This document shows positions 17,230-25,952 of a stretch of DNA of 64,000 bases, in pieces. Location: positions 62,001 to 126,000 of the forward strand of contig CAAEXF010000109.1 in NCBI GenBank assembly GCA_900759715.1. The letters are read 5' to 3'. Positions within the stretch are counted from its first letter, which is position 1. Each line of letters starts with the position of its first letter. The translations under genes were made by a program, and so were the position numbers. A model generated the notes under the pieces. That model did not search any database and had not been told where the DNA came from. It saw only the letters and a list, made by a program, of their open reading frames with translations. The stretch comes from Clostridium_AM sp900759715. Its GTDB lineage: Bacteria > Bacillota > Clostridia > Clostridiales > Clostridiaceae.

Positions 17230-17820
17230 AAAAATCCTCCTCAATATCTTCAACAATTTAAGAAATACAATTAGAATAGTGTTGCTGCAAAAATAATCAT
17301 CCATTTGTAATTTTCAATGAATAACCCTTTAAGAATAAGTCCTACTGGTAAGTATAGTAGATAAACATATTATTATAGATGCATTTTTTCTTTTATTTAT
17401 TGTCATCTCTTTAATTATCATTTACTTTTATTATAAATATACAATCTTAACTGATGATAACTTCAACATTAAATAATCCTTAATTTATTTAATTACAAAG
17501 TTTCAATATGTTTCTACATCTTATTTGCCTTTTTAAGAGAAAAACTCAACTCCATTCATTCCCCTCTTGCAATAAGTGCTTTAAATTCTTATGTTACCTA
17601 AAAAATAGCGCAAACCCCAAACCCTTTACGCAACTCCCCCTTAGTTCTGCGTATTTATTATATTTCTTTATAAGAAAAATTCCCTCAAACTCTTAGTTTG
17701 AGGGAAGATAAAACACACTTGAATTTTTACTTAAGATCCTCTAATGTCTTTGAAATAAGACTATTTCTTTCAATTCTAAACAATAGGGTATTTTTATCTT
17801 TTTACTATACTAAATTTAAT
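17230..17820. other. Intergenic region between the VanZ gene and the racemase gene
   Basis: About 590 bp without a credible gene. A 62-codon plus-strand open frame at 17508 has no ribosome site and no family features. The region holds the hairpin at 17680-17706 and presumably the VanZ-RDD promoter near 17240-17400. Confidence 0.5.
17680..17706 (-). terminator. Terminator downstream of the racemase gene
   Basis: TTCCCTCAAACT pairs with AGTTTGAGGGAA around a three-base loop, followed on the minus strand by ATTTTTCTT. It is a clear intrinsic terminator about 115 bp past the racemase stop. Confidence 0.75.
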
Positions 17821-18828
17821 CTATTCTATTTGAAATCCAAATTTAACAGGATCTTCTTCATCAATAACTAGATGATTGAATCCTATAATATATGCACTTC
17901 CAGTGATTTCAACAACAATTGCATTATGTTCTCCCACTTTTGTTTCCTCAATGATTCTTCCTTTAAAAGTAGTACCTGTTATACTTTCATTTACAAAAGT
18001 CTCACCAGCCTTTAATTCTCCTTGTTCATAAATCATTGCTATTTTTGCACAAGTTCCTGTTCCACAAGGCGATCTATCAAACTGACCTGCTCCAAAAATA
18101 ACAACATTTTGACTATTGGCCTCAGGAGTTTTTGGCGGGCCATAAAATTCAATTGAATCAACAGACTTAATATGTTTTTTCTCAGGATGTTCCACAGGTA
18201 TCTTTTCATTGATAATTTTTAACAATATCATTGCTTTTTCAATAAGCTTACCTATATTTTTTTTATTAATCTCTATTCCAATCTCTTCTGCTTTTATAAC
18301 AGCAATAAAATTACCTCCAAAAGCTATGTTAAAAGTAATAGTTTCAACATCTACTAAATCAATTTTTACCTCTCTCTTATATATAAATGCAGGAACGTTA
18401 ACAAAGGATACTTCCTTTGCTTTACCATTCTCTACTTTAGCTTTTGCAATTACAAGACCTGCTGGTGATTCAATTTTAATTTCAGTATAAGGTTCTCTTA
18501 CATCTACAATACCTGTTTCCACGGCAATTGTAGCAACACCTATGATGCTGTGACCACACATATTCATATAACCTCTACCATCCATGAATATAACCCCAAT
18601 ATCGGCCTCTGGCATTGTTGGCTCAGTAATAATGCAACCAAACATATCTTTGTGTCCTCTAGGTTCTAGCATGGTTGAAGTTCTAATGTAATCCATATTT
18701 TTAGCAATATAATCTTTTTTTTCAGACATTGTACTTCCTATGATTCTAGGAATCCCGTTTACTATTATTCGTGTTGGCTCTCCCATTGTATGTGTATCTA
18801 TGGCATTAATACTATTCATAAATCTCAT
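17821..18828 (-). CDS. Proline racemase / hydroxyproline epimerase family enzyme
   Basis: The 335-residue protein belongs to the proline racemase family. Both catalytic cysteines are present, in MNMCGHS (C91) and in DRSPCGTGTC (C255), so it is a racemase or epimerase rather than a dehydratase. IDTHTMGEPTR at the N-terminus is also typical. It starts at ATG 18828 after GGGGGATTGTAAA and stands alone, without prd reductase or hydroxyproline genes next to it. The substrate (L-proline or trans-4-hydroxyproline) cannot be decided from the motifs alone. Confidence 0.88.
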   Translation of the reverse strand: MRFMNSINAIDTHTMGEPTRIIVNGIPRIIGSTMSEKKDYIAKNMDYIRTSTMLEPRGHKDMFGCIITEPTMPEADIGVIFMDGRGYMNMCGHSIIGVATIAVETGIVDVREPYTEIKIESPAGLVIAKAKVENGKAKEVSFVNVPAFIYKREVKIDLVDVETITFNIAFGGNFIAVIKAEEIGIEINKKNIGKLIEKAMILLKIINEKIPVEHPEKKHIKSVDSIEFYGPPKTPEANSQNVVIFGAGQFDRSPCGTGTCAKIAMIYEQGELKAGETFVNESITGTTFKGRIIEETKVGEHNAIVVEITGSAYIIGFNHLVIDEEDPVKFGFQIE

Positions 18829-19148
18829 TTTACAATCCCCCTCATCTTATAATTCTAACTTAAACTTCTTATCACAATACTGAGAATTACTGTTATTATG
18901 TAATTATACCCATACATCATCTTTAGATATATTATTTGTTATTTTCTTCACCTCCAATTAAAATATTTCTACTCCGATATCTATTCTATCCTAAGCTAAA
19001 TGAGTAACATAGGTATGTATTAAATCGTGTAAATTAGAAATATCTTTAATTTACATTTTTATATAAAATATAAATTAAGGGAAGTCCAAAAACGGCTTCC
19101 CTTAAAAATCACTATATTATCAACAATATTTATTAACATAACCAATAC
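18829..19148. other. Intergenic region upstream of the racemase gene
   Basis: This 320-bp gap holds the racemase promoter region and the terminator at 19075-19105. At about 18905-18960 on the minus strand a GGAGGTGAAG site precedes a 15-codon open frame; it has no proper start and looks like a decayed gene start or nothing at all. Confidence 0.4.
19075..19105 (-). terminator. Terminator after the lipase-like gene
   Basis: TTAAGGGAAG pairs with CTTCCCTTAA. It resembles the terminator after feoB (28072-28106), which shares the GGGAAGTCCAAA arm and loop. Confidence 0.7.
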
Positions 19149-19976
19149 TTATAGTTTAGCTTCAATCCAATTCAAAATATCATCTATGACAATGTGTTTC
19201 TCTTCTTTTTCATTTAATATTTCATGATAACACTTAGGATATATTTTTACAGCCTTGTCCTTTGAACTTATATTTTCAAATAGCCATTTCGATGCTTGAT
19301 TTATAACTATTTGATCATTCTCTCCATGTAGTATTAAACAAGGATAAGTGTAATTTTTAACATTTTCCTTAATCCAAATAGGTCCTTTTACAAAAGCCTC
19401 TCCCAAAAGTTTAAGATTAGTTTCTTTTAATACTAACGAATCATTATCATAATCCTCTACAACTTTTTTATCTCTACATATTAAACTAGAAAGAGCATTT
19501 GGAGACTTCTCCATAGGATGGCTTTCAAAATAGTTATCCCTTTTTAAATCCTCAAATATAGGCAGTTCAATTACTGCAGCTCCGGACAATATTTGACCTT
19601 TTAATTTATTCGTATACTTCATGCCATAGCCAGCAGTAATAAATCCGCCCATGCTGTGACCAAACATAAATACAGGAACATGTTTATTTTCTTCTATAGC
19701 CATGTTAACTATCTTATCTGCATCCTCAAAAAAATCCTGAAAGTTCTCTACATAACCTCTTTCCCCTGCAGATTTACCATGGCCCCTATTATCAAATCTA
19801 TAAACTGTATATCCTGCCTCATTTAGTCTTTTAGTAAAGCAATCATAACGACCTAAGTGTTCGCACAAACCATGAACTATAACTACCACAGCTTTTGAAT
19901 TCTCAACTATATCCTTCCTGTAGAATATTTCAGTATCATCAAAACTTTTTAATTTACCTTCAATATAATTAAACAT
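19149..19976 (-). CDS. Alpha/beta hydrolase, monoacylglycerol lipase-like
   Basis: The 275-residue protein has the lysophospholipase/monoacylglycerol lipase pattern: VVIVHGLCEHLGRY (oxyanion region), FDNRGHGKS, nucleophile elbow GHSMGG (serine near 108), acid in LHGENDQIV and histidine in CYHEIL. There is no signal peptide, so it is cytoplasmic. It starts at ATG 19976 after TTGGGGGTGTTACT and stands alone. The likely role is hydrolysis of lysophospholipids or monoacylglycerols; the native substrate is not known. Confidence 0.85.
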   Translation of the reverse strand: MFNYIEGKLKSFDDTEIFYRKDIVENSKAVVVIVHGLCEHLGRYDCFTKRLNEAGYTVYRFDNRGHGKSAGERGYVENFQDFFEDADKIVNMAIEENKHVPVFMFGHSMGGFITAGYGMKYTNKLKGQILSGAAVIELPIFEDLKRDNYFESHPMEKSPNALSSLICRDKKVVEDYDNDSLVLKETNLKLLGEAFVKGPIWIKENVKNYTYPCLILHGENDQIVINQASKWLFENISSKDKAVKIYPKCYHEILNEKEEKHIVIDDILNWIEAKL

Positions 19977-20106
19977 AGTAACACCCCCAACTTAAATATT
20001 CTTCATTTTTATTAAAATACCTTTATTTGTAAAAGCACTTTAGAAATATTTAAGTTGTAAGTTGTTTGCTATGTTTTAACTTTCAGTGATTAACTGATTA
20101 TATCTT

Positions 20107-21243
20107 TTATTTCTTACTATTTATTTCATTAATCATGCCTTCAGAGTATCTTGCATATTCAGTATTTGGATAATCATTTTTAACTTTTTCAAAATATACA
20201 AGAGCATTTTTAGTATCATTGGTTTGTTTATAACAATTTCCTATCTGATAAAGATTCCACGGCATAACCTCTAATTCCGGTGCAACCTGTTGAACTTTTA
20301 AAAGTTTTGGCAATGCCTCTTGGTAATTTCCCTGTTTATACAATTTATTTCCCTGGTTATATATAGCCCATACATCATTGGTTTTTATTCTGTTCCATAG
20401 TTTATCAAATCTTGATTTTTCTGCATCATTCAGTCTTAAAGACTTTAACGCTATCAAATTGTCCAATGACCTTTCATAGTTTCCCTCAGAATAAAACTTT
20501 TCAGCATCGTTAAGAACTGAAATAGTATTATCTTTATTCTTATAATTATCAAGTTCTGCTTTTGCAGCTTCTATGTTTTTTTGCAATCTCTTCTGATTCT
20601 CATCCATTTCCTTGTTTTTTTCACTTACTGATTTTTGCTGTACAAGTTCTTTGTTTTTTTCAAGCTCAGCCTTTTGAGATTTATTAAACATACTTTGGAT
20701 ATTAGAACGATTACAATAAGCCACTCCTGCAATAGCAATTGTTATAGTCACTGCTAAGAATGATACAATGAACTTTTTAGGTAGATTTTTAGTCTTCTTT
20801 ATTTTATCTCTATATGCAGACAATTTTGCAATACTATCTCTATTCGTATCATTAGCTGAAGTTGAACTAGCATTTTTTATGGTATCAAGGGCCTCTGAGA
20901 CAGTTCTGTCAGTCTTCATTTCCTTTAAATACTTATTTGCTTGCACAGTATATATATCATATTTAGCTAGTTTTTTGAACAACTTTTCAGCTTTGTCAAA
21001 ATCCTTTTTATAAACATAACAGAGTCCTAAAAGCTTTATTGCTTCAGAAAAATCAGGATTAAGAGATAATGACTTTTTTAGATCGGTTATAGCTAAATCT
21101 ACACAACTTATTTTAAAATTTATAACAGATTTGTTATACAGGGCTATGGATTTTCGAACATTATTGGGAATTTTATATACATTAAATTCCTCATCACTAA
21201 TATTTATAGGATTTATTTTTTCTATTTCGTAATTGAAATTCAC
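20107..21243 (-). CDS. TPR-repeat membrane-anchored protein
   Basis: The 378-residue protein has a cytoplasmic N-terminal TPR pair (about 35-100, with SLSLNPDFSEAIKLLGLCY), a single transmembrane helix at about 162-181, a charged coiled coil (190-240) and extracytoplasmic TPR units (250-375, with YNQGNKLYKQGNYQEALPKL). It starts at ATG 21243 after AAGGGGGACTGGATTCGTGA. It lies divergent from the first ECF sigma gene. It may organise envelope complexes; no enzymatic motif is present. Confidence 0.75.
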   Translation of the reverse strand: MNFNYEIEKINPINISDEEFNVYKIPNNVRKSIALYNKSVINFKISCVDLAITDLKKSLSLNPDFSEAIKLLGLCYVYKKDFDKAEKLFKKLAKYDIYTVQANKYLKEMKTDRTVSEALDTIKNASSTSANDTNRDSIAKLSAYRDKIKKTKNLPKKFIVSFLAVTITIAIAGVAYCNRSNIQSMFNKSQKAELEKNKELVQQKSVSEKNKEMDENQKRLQKNIEAAKAELDNYKNKDNTISVLNDAEKFYSEGNYERSLDNLIALKSLRLNDAEKSRFDKLWNRIKTNDVWAIYNQGNKLYKQGNYQEALPKLLKVQQVAPELEVMPWNLYQIGNCYKQTNDTKNALVYFEKVKNDYPNTEYARYSEGMINEINSKK

Positions 21244-21637
21244 GAATCCAGTCCCCCTTTATTTCAAATGCAATTCTACTTTTACCATAAAACGTCAAAG
21301 AAGCATCTTAAATTTCTACATATTACAAATAACGCTAAATTTTATATATTAATTATATAATTTTAGACATTTTCTTTCAATGCATTGCAAGAAAATAATA
21401 TTTTTTACGAAACATTTAAGATATAACATTGATGAGATTAAAATCAAAAAAAGAAAAAGAAAAAGATAAAACTATATCTATATCACTACTCTCTTAAACA
21501 CAGTCTGTTACCTGCGATTCAAAAATATATGCAAATTTTATTTTATATTTTAAATAATTTTATGCCATTTTTGATATAATTTTCATGATTCTTACGACTT
21601 AATTAATGTAGAAGCTTTTACAGAAAGGAGCCAACTC
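21244..21637. other. Divergent region between the TPR gene and the first sigma operon
   Basis: This 390-bp AT-rich region holds a purine-rich tract near 21445-21470 and a TATAAT at 21575-21580, plausibly the sigma operon promoter. No gene is seen. Confidence 0.45.
21608..21621 (+). promoter_or_regulatory. Hairpin directly upstream of the sigma gene ribosome site
   Basis: GTAGAAGCTTTTAC is a near-perfect dyad lying three bases before AAAGGAG. The paralogous sigma gene at 36167 has GAGAAGCTTCTC in the same position. It could tune translation of the sigma factor. Confidence 0.5.
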
Positions 21638-22195
21638 GTGAAGATTAATAATGACAATGTAGTTCCAGAACTGCATAAAAAAAATCCTAAAGCATTAGAT
21701 TTTATTGTAGATACTTACGGTGGTCTTATAAAATCCATAGTTCAAAAAACACTTTTCAATTTTGAGGATAGTGGAAATGTAGATGAATGTATAAATGATG
21801 TCTTCTTAGGAATTTGGAATAACATAGACAAGTTTCATAAGGATAATAAATTAAAAAGCTGGATAGCTGCCATTGCCAAATACAAGGCAATAGATTATCA
21901 AAGAAAACTGATTAAAGAACTAAATAATGAAAATATCGATAACCTAGAAATAGAAGATACCACTACTATAGATAAAAAACTTTTGGAAAAAGAAAACTAT
22001 GAAGAGTTATTAAAGCTGTTGTCCAAGCTAAAACCACAAGACAAAGAAATATTTGTTCGTAAATATTTTAATGATGAAAGCACTAAAGACATAGCCTCAA
22101 GCTTAAATGTAAATAAAGAAGTTATAAATAACCGACTCAGTAGAGGAAGAAAAAAATTAAAAGAATTAATTGTTCGTGAGGTGAATAAGTCATGA
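21638..22195 (+). CDS. ECF-family RNA polymerase sigma factor (pair 1)
   Basis: The 185-residue protein is a sigma-70 region 2 plus region 4 factor. Region 2 includes DECINDVFLGIWNNI and SWIAAIAKYKAIDYQRK near 75-100; region 4 includes KEIFVRKYFNDESTKDIASSLNVNKEVINNRLSRGRKKLKE at 135-175. The start codon is GTG at 21638 after AAAGGAGCCAACTC. It overlaps the anti-sigma gene by four bases (ATGA). It is a close paralogue of the factor at 36167, sharing KYKAIDYQRK. Confidence 0.92.
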   Translation: MKINNDNVVPELHKKNPKALDFIVDTYGGLIKSIVQKTLFNFEDSGNVDECINDVFLGIWNNIDKFHKDNKLKSWIAAIAKYKAIDYQRKLIKELNNENIDNLEIEDTTTIDKKLLEKENYEELLKLLSKLKPQDKEIFVRKYFNDESTKDIASSLNVNKEVINNRLSRGRKKLKELIVREVNKS

Positions 22196-23568
22196 AAGAC
22201 ATATATGATTTATTAAATTATGTTGAAGTAGATTTAAAAGAATATGACGAAACTCAATTAGATGATTTGGAAAGAAAAAAATTTAAAAAGAAACTTCATC
22301 ATGACATAAAAAATAAAAGATATAATTTTCATAAAATCAGTAAATATGTTGCCCTATCTTTAGCTATTTTAACTTTAATAGGAGTTGTCACTTTTAAAAC
22401 TAATCCAACCTTTGCAAGGTCAATACCAATACTTGGAACCTTAATTAAGAGTGTTTATGGCTATAATAATGATGAATTTGATAAATACACTTCAGTAATA
22501 AATAAAACTGTAGAAAAAAATGACCTTACAGTGACTTTAAATGAAGTTGCACTCGATCGCAATAATATTATGGTTGCTGCTACTTTTAAAAGCAATGAAA
22601 AATTTCCTGAAAGTTCACTTTTCGCTACAATGAATCCAACTATATTTATCAATGGAAAGCAGCTCATATCTGGCGGCGGTGGAAATAAACGTTTTACTGA
22701 TCCATATACTTATGTAACTGTAGATAAAATTAGTATAGATGATAACAAAATACCAGATAAAATGAATATGAAAATTGTCTATAATGACTTTTCACTTCTT
22801 GAAGAAGGTCAAAAGGAACCTAAAATAATAACTGGACCTTGGGAATTTGAACTCAATATCACAAAAAACCAAATTGAAAACAAAACAAAGATTATAAAAG
22901 TAGATAAATATATAAATTATAAAGATACAGATATGCGTATCAAAAATATTACCATAACTCCTCTTAGTACTACTATGTATTTTAATTATAACAGTTATAA
23001 TTCTCTTGACTCTATAGACTGCGACCCATTCCATTTTATAATTACAGATGGCAAAGGAAGATATTTGAGATGGGAAGGTGGAAGCTATGTTCCTACTAAT
23101 AAAAATGAACATTATGCTAATAAAAACGCTCCAAATTATTTTGAATTTTCATCAATACCTAAAGATATAAAAAAACTTTATATAACACCTTATTATCTAT
23201 CACATAATGATTCAAAGCGTACGGAACCTGTAATCTTCGATGGGAATTTGCCTATTGTTTTAAAACAAAACAGTGAAAACAAATTAATTATAAATAATAT
23301 ACGACGTGAAAATGGCAAAATATATGTAGACTATAGAGCTGAAGGAAATTGTTTTGGACCACAAGTAATGAGTCTATATTTATACGATAACAATAAAAAA
23401 GAATTGGATAGAGATGGTGGAAACTTAATGAAAGTAACTAATAGTAAAGATATGATTACACTGGTATGTAAGGATAGAAATCCTGGCAATATTTATGTTG
23501 GCACTAGTGACTTGTCGGGTATAAACATACTTAAAGATAGTGAATTTACAATTGACCTAAAGAACTGA
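22192..23568 (+). CDS. DUF4179-domain membrane anti-sigma factor (pair 1)
   Basis: The 458-residue protein has a cytoplasmic tail (1-50), one transmembrane helix at about 51-68 and a large extracellular domain with the DUF4179 signature (SIPILGTLIKSVYGY near 77, then EKNDLTVTLNEVALDRNNI). It should hold the sigma factor at the membrane until an external signal arrives. It overlaps the sigma gene and ends at a shared terminator with the convergent pair 2. The signal is unknown. Confidence 0.85.
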   Translation: MKDIYDLLNYVEVDLKEYDETQLDDLERKKFKKKLHHDIKNKRYNFHKISKYVALSLAILTLIGVVTFKTNPTFARSIPILGTLIKSVYGYNNDEFDKYTSVINKTVEKNDLTVTLNEVALDRNNIMVAATFKSNEKFPESSLFATMNPTIFINGKQLISGGGGNKRFTDPYTYVTVDKISIDDNKIPDKMNMKIVYNDFSLLEEGQKEPKIITGPWEFELNITKNQIENKTKIIKVDKYINYKDTDMRIKNITITPLSTTMYFNYNSYNSLDSIDCDPFHFIITDGKGRYLRWEGGSYVPTNKNEHYANKNAPNYFEFSSIPKDIKKLYITPYYLSHNDSKRTEPVIFDGNLPIVLKQNSENKLIINNIRRENGKIYVDYRAEGNCFGPQVMSLYLYDNNKKELDRDGGNLMKVTNSKDMITLVCKDRNPGNIYVGTSDLSGINILKDSEFTIDLKN

Positions 23569-23606
23569 CTGCAAACAAAATATTAATCGGCTATTAAAAT
23601 AAAATA

Positions 23607-23646
23607 GGAAGGTACAATCCTTTAACCCTTGTACCTTCCTTTTTTA
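23607..23646. terminator. Terminator between two convergent anti-sigma genes
   Basis: GGAAGGTACAA pairs with TTGTACCTTCC around an 11-base loop, followed by TTTTTTT on the plus strand. It closes pair 1 and may also stop pair 2. Confidence 0.85.
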
Positions 23647-23662
23647 CACCCTTTCATAACAA

Positions 23663-24730
23663 TTACTCTATAATTATGCTTTTATCTATAAGAATTTCAT
23701 CTCCTACATCTTTATACGCAGTTGAAGAGCTACCATCAGAGTTTTTAACAGTTTCCCCTTTCTCTAGTATATTTTTATATATAACAACTCTTAAACTCTT
23801 ACATCCTTTATGTATAGCGCTAAAATAATTTATTTGTTTATTTTCATTAAATTTCTTACTCATATCAAGTTTAAGTTCATTATTATTGTCATCAAATACC
23901 CTTATGAAATAATTTGGATTGGTGCTATTTACCACTACACTAAATGGAGTAATCGTAATGGAATCTAGTGAAACTCCGTTAGCTCCTTTATAATTAACAG
24001 CTATATTTTTGCTTATGGATTTATCTACTTTAACTGGTACTTTAAATGCCCAAGTTCCATTAAAATTTTGGTCCTTATCTTTTTCCCTTAAGCCTTTTGT
24101 ACCAATTGAAGTTAACTTAACCTGAAAGTCAAAGGTATTTGGAATCTCTGTTTCTAAAGATTTAAGATAGTATCTCTCCATACCAATAAAAGTATTTTCA
24201 TTTATAAATTTCCCTTCCAATCCAGCAAATCCAGTGTTATCCAGTTCCTTGTTAGAAAAGCTTACCTTATTATAAGCTTCTCTTGTAATAAGTTGGTTCC
24301 TGGTTAAGGGTTTATCTCCCCAAGATGTATATTTAAAGGGTTTTTCACTTTCTACTATGTAAGTAACGTATAACCCTTCTCCATCACATAAAATATCTGA
24401 CAAGGTAACATTTATGCCGTTATTAGATACCATTTCGTTAACCGATGTGGCATATTGAGAATAATTACCTGGAAAGTAAATATTTTTTTCTATAGATTGA
24501 AACACATTTCCAACTATAGGTAACTTTGACGCTAACGCTGGGTTTATAGCACCAAAAGTAAATAATAAGCCAAGACAAGCTACAGTGATACCAATAGCAA
24601 TTTTTCTTTTCTTAGATTTTTTAGATTTAAGCTCCATAGAAGCTCTTTCTATGCCATTGTCTATAGCCTTATCTATAGACTCATTGATATTTTCAGTAAT
24701 TTTTATATTTGAGAATTCATTATTTTTCAT
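23663..24730 (-). CDS. DUF4179-domain membrane anti-sigma factor (pair 2)
   Basis: The 355-residue protein has a transmembrane helix at about 44-61 preceded by a lysine-rich segment, then the DUF4179 motif SKLPIVGNVFQSIEKN and SNNGINVTLSDILCDGEGLYVTY. The extracellular part continues to a C-terminus ending ILIDKSIIIE. Its start codon overlaps the end of the sigma gene by 11 bp, so the two are coupled. It is convergent with the related protein at 22192. Confidence 0.85.
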   Translation of the reverse strand: MKNNEFSNIKITENINESIDKAIDNGIERASMELKSKKSKKRKIAIGITVACLGLLFTFGAINPALASKLPIVGNVFQSIEKNIYFPGNYSQYATSVNEMVSNNGINVTLSDILCDGEGLYVTYIVESEKPFKYTSWGDKPLTRNQLITREAYNKVSFSNKELDNTGFAGLEGKFINENTFIGMERYYLKSLETEIPNTFDFQVKLTSIGTKGLREKDKDQNFNGTWAFKVPVKVDKSISKNIAVNYKGANGVSLDSITITPFSVVVNSTNPNYFIRVFDDNNNELKLDMSKKFNENKQINYFSAIHKGCKSLRVVIYKNILEKGETVKNSDGSSSTAYKDVGDEILIDKSIIIE

Positions 24731-25277
24731 TTAAGTAGTCCTCCCTTAAAATCTTACTAAGACTATCCTTTGCTCTTTTTAAATAGGTTTTAACTGTATT
24801 TTCCGGTATTTCCATTACCTTTGAGATATTTTCTATTGTCATATCATTGAAGTATTTTAATATGATCACGGTTTTATAGTTATCTCTTAACAAATCTATG
24901 GCATTATACAAATCTAACTTCTCTTCTAATGATATATTAGTGTCCATAACAGCTATTTTTTCTTCGTCATTTAGTGAGCATATAGTATTACCCTTGTTTA
25001 TAATGTCTAGAGAACAGTTTATTACTATTCTAGTTATCCAAGTCTTAAAGTAACTGGGCTTCTTAAGCTTTCCTATGTTAATCATAGCTCTATAGGTACA
25101 TTCCTGTATTATCTCTAATGCATCCTCCTTATTCTTTGTATAGCTATAAGCTGTTTTATAAAGGTAAATTTTATGTCTTTTTATAAGCTCACTAAAACAT
25201 TGTTTATCACCAGCTATAGACTTTTTTATAAGCCGAATTTCGTCATCTATTTTAAGGTTAAGGATTTTTGATTTCAT
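24720..25277 (-). CDS. ECF-family RNA polymerase sigma factor (pair 2)
   Basis: The 185-residue protein has region 2 (GDKQCFSELIKRHKIYLYKTAYSYTKN, then EDALEIIQECTYRA and YFKTWITRIVINCSLD) and region 4 (YKTVIILKYFNDMTIENISKVMEIPENTVKTYLKRAK). This is the SigV/SigW-like layout, different from pairs 1 and 3. I chose ATG 25277 (MKSKIL) after GGAAGGCG; an ATG six codons earlier has no clear site. It is the first gene of a two-gene operon. Confidence 0.9.
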   Translation of the reverse strand: MKSKILNLKIDDEIRLIKKSIAGDKQCFSELIKRHKIYLYKTAYSYTKNKEDALEIIQECTYRAMINIGKLKKPSYFKTWITRIVINCSLDIINKGNTICSLNDEEKIAVMDTNISLEEKLDLYNAIDLLRDNYKTVIILKYFNDMTIENISKVMEIPENTVKTYLKRAKDSLSKILREDYLNEK

Positions 25278-25663
25278 AGTAGTTACGCCTTCCATATTTC
25301 ACAATTATAAGCATTAAAACATTATATTAACATCGATGTTACATACATTAGACTTATAAGTAGGTAATAAAGTTTCAACTTTTTGAAGATATTTTCTGAT
25401 ACTTTATCATAATTAGTTCTATTATTACGATGCTAAAACAACTTTATATACTAACTTATTATTTTATTTACAATAGCACCCTTTTAGAACTATAAGCATA
25501 AATTATATTAAAGTTAGCTTAGGGTAACAAAATTAATACAAAGAAACTAAATTAAACTAGTGAAAGATTATTTCTATCCAATAACTACCCGCTCTAATGC
25601 TTACATCTGAAGTAAGTTTCACTTTATAATATAACAACTAATTCTATGAGGAGGAATATTATC
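25278..25663. other. Divergent region between sigma pair 2 and feoA
   Basis: About 385 bp with no gene. It holds a reduced copy of the dispersed element at 25582-25625, just upstream of feoA. I found no convincing Fur box with confidence. Confidence 0.45.
25582..25625. repeat. Reduced copy of the dispersed element
   Basis: The sequence ataactacccgctctaat matches the left end of the element at 5079-5241. It is joined directly to catctgaagtaagtttcact, which resembles that element's right end, catctgattcaagtttccact. The internal 130 bp are missing, as in an internal deletion derivative. Confidence 0.55.
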
Positions 25664-25888
25664 TTGGAACTTAATAGTGTATCTGTAGGAAATTACGTAA
25701 CCGTTGAAGATTTATCATCTACTGGAATGTTAAGAGAAAGAATGCTTGCACTTGGTCTAACTAAAGGTGCTCGAATAGAAGTTGTAAGGAGGGGGCCATC
25801 AGGCGACCCTACTGTCTACAATATAAGAGGCGCAATGATAGCCCTTAGAAAAGAGGAGGCATCCTTAATTTCAGTTACTCATAATTAG
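25664..25888 (+). CDS. feoA: Ferrous iron transport protein FeoA
   Basis: The product is about 74 residues with the SH3-like FeoA fold, seen in GMLRERMLALGLTKGARIEVVRRGPSGDP. I place the start at TTG 25664 because GAGGAGG lies nine bases upstream; the in-frame ATG at 25646 overlaps that ribosome site and would add six unlikely residues. It is followed 64 bp later by feoB, and it should aid FeoB-dependent Fe(II) uptake. Confidence 0.88.
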   Translation: MELNSVSVGNYVTVEDLSSTGMLRERMLALGLTKGARIEVVRRGPSGDPTVYNIRGAMIALRKEEASLISVTHN

Positions 25889-25952
25889 ATACGTATTCAA
25901 GCAGGTTAATACCTGCTTTTAATTAGCAAAAATTTTCAGGAGGTTACTAAAA

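Noticed and set aside
17508..17696. A 62-codon plus-strand open frame in the VanZ-racemase gap.
   Set aside because: It has no ribosome site, no recognisable domain, and its sequence is consistent with AT-rich non-coding DNA. The downstream hairpin belongs to the minus strand.
18905..18960. A GGAGGTGAAG site followed by 15 codons resembling the start of a flavoprotein gene.
   Set aside because: There is no ATG, TTG or GTG at proper spacing, and the similarity is too short to support a pseudogene.
20768..21013. Open frames antisense to known genes, such as this one inside the TPR gene.
   Set aside because: They lie fully within strong genes on the other strand and lack ribosome sites and family features.
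25370..25660. A possible Fur box upstream of feoA.
   Set aside because: No 19-bp Fur-type dyad was found; the AT-rich background makes chance matches likely.
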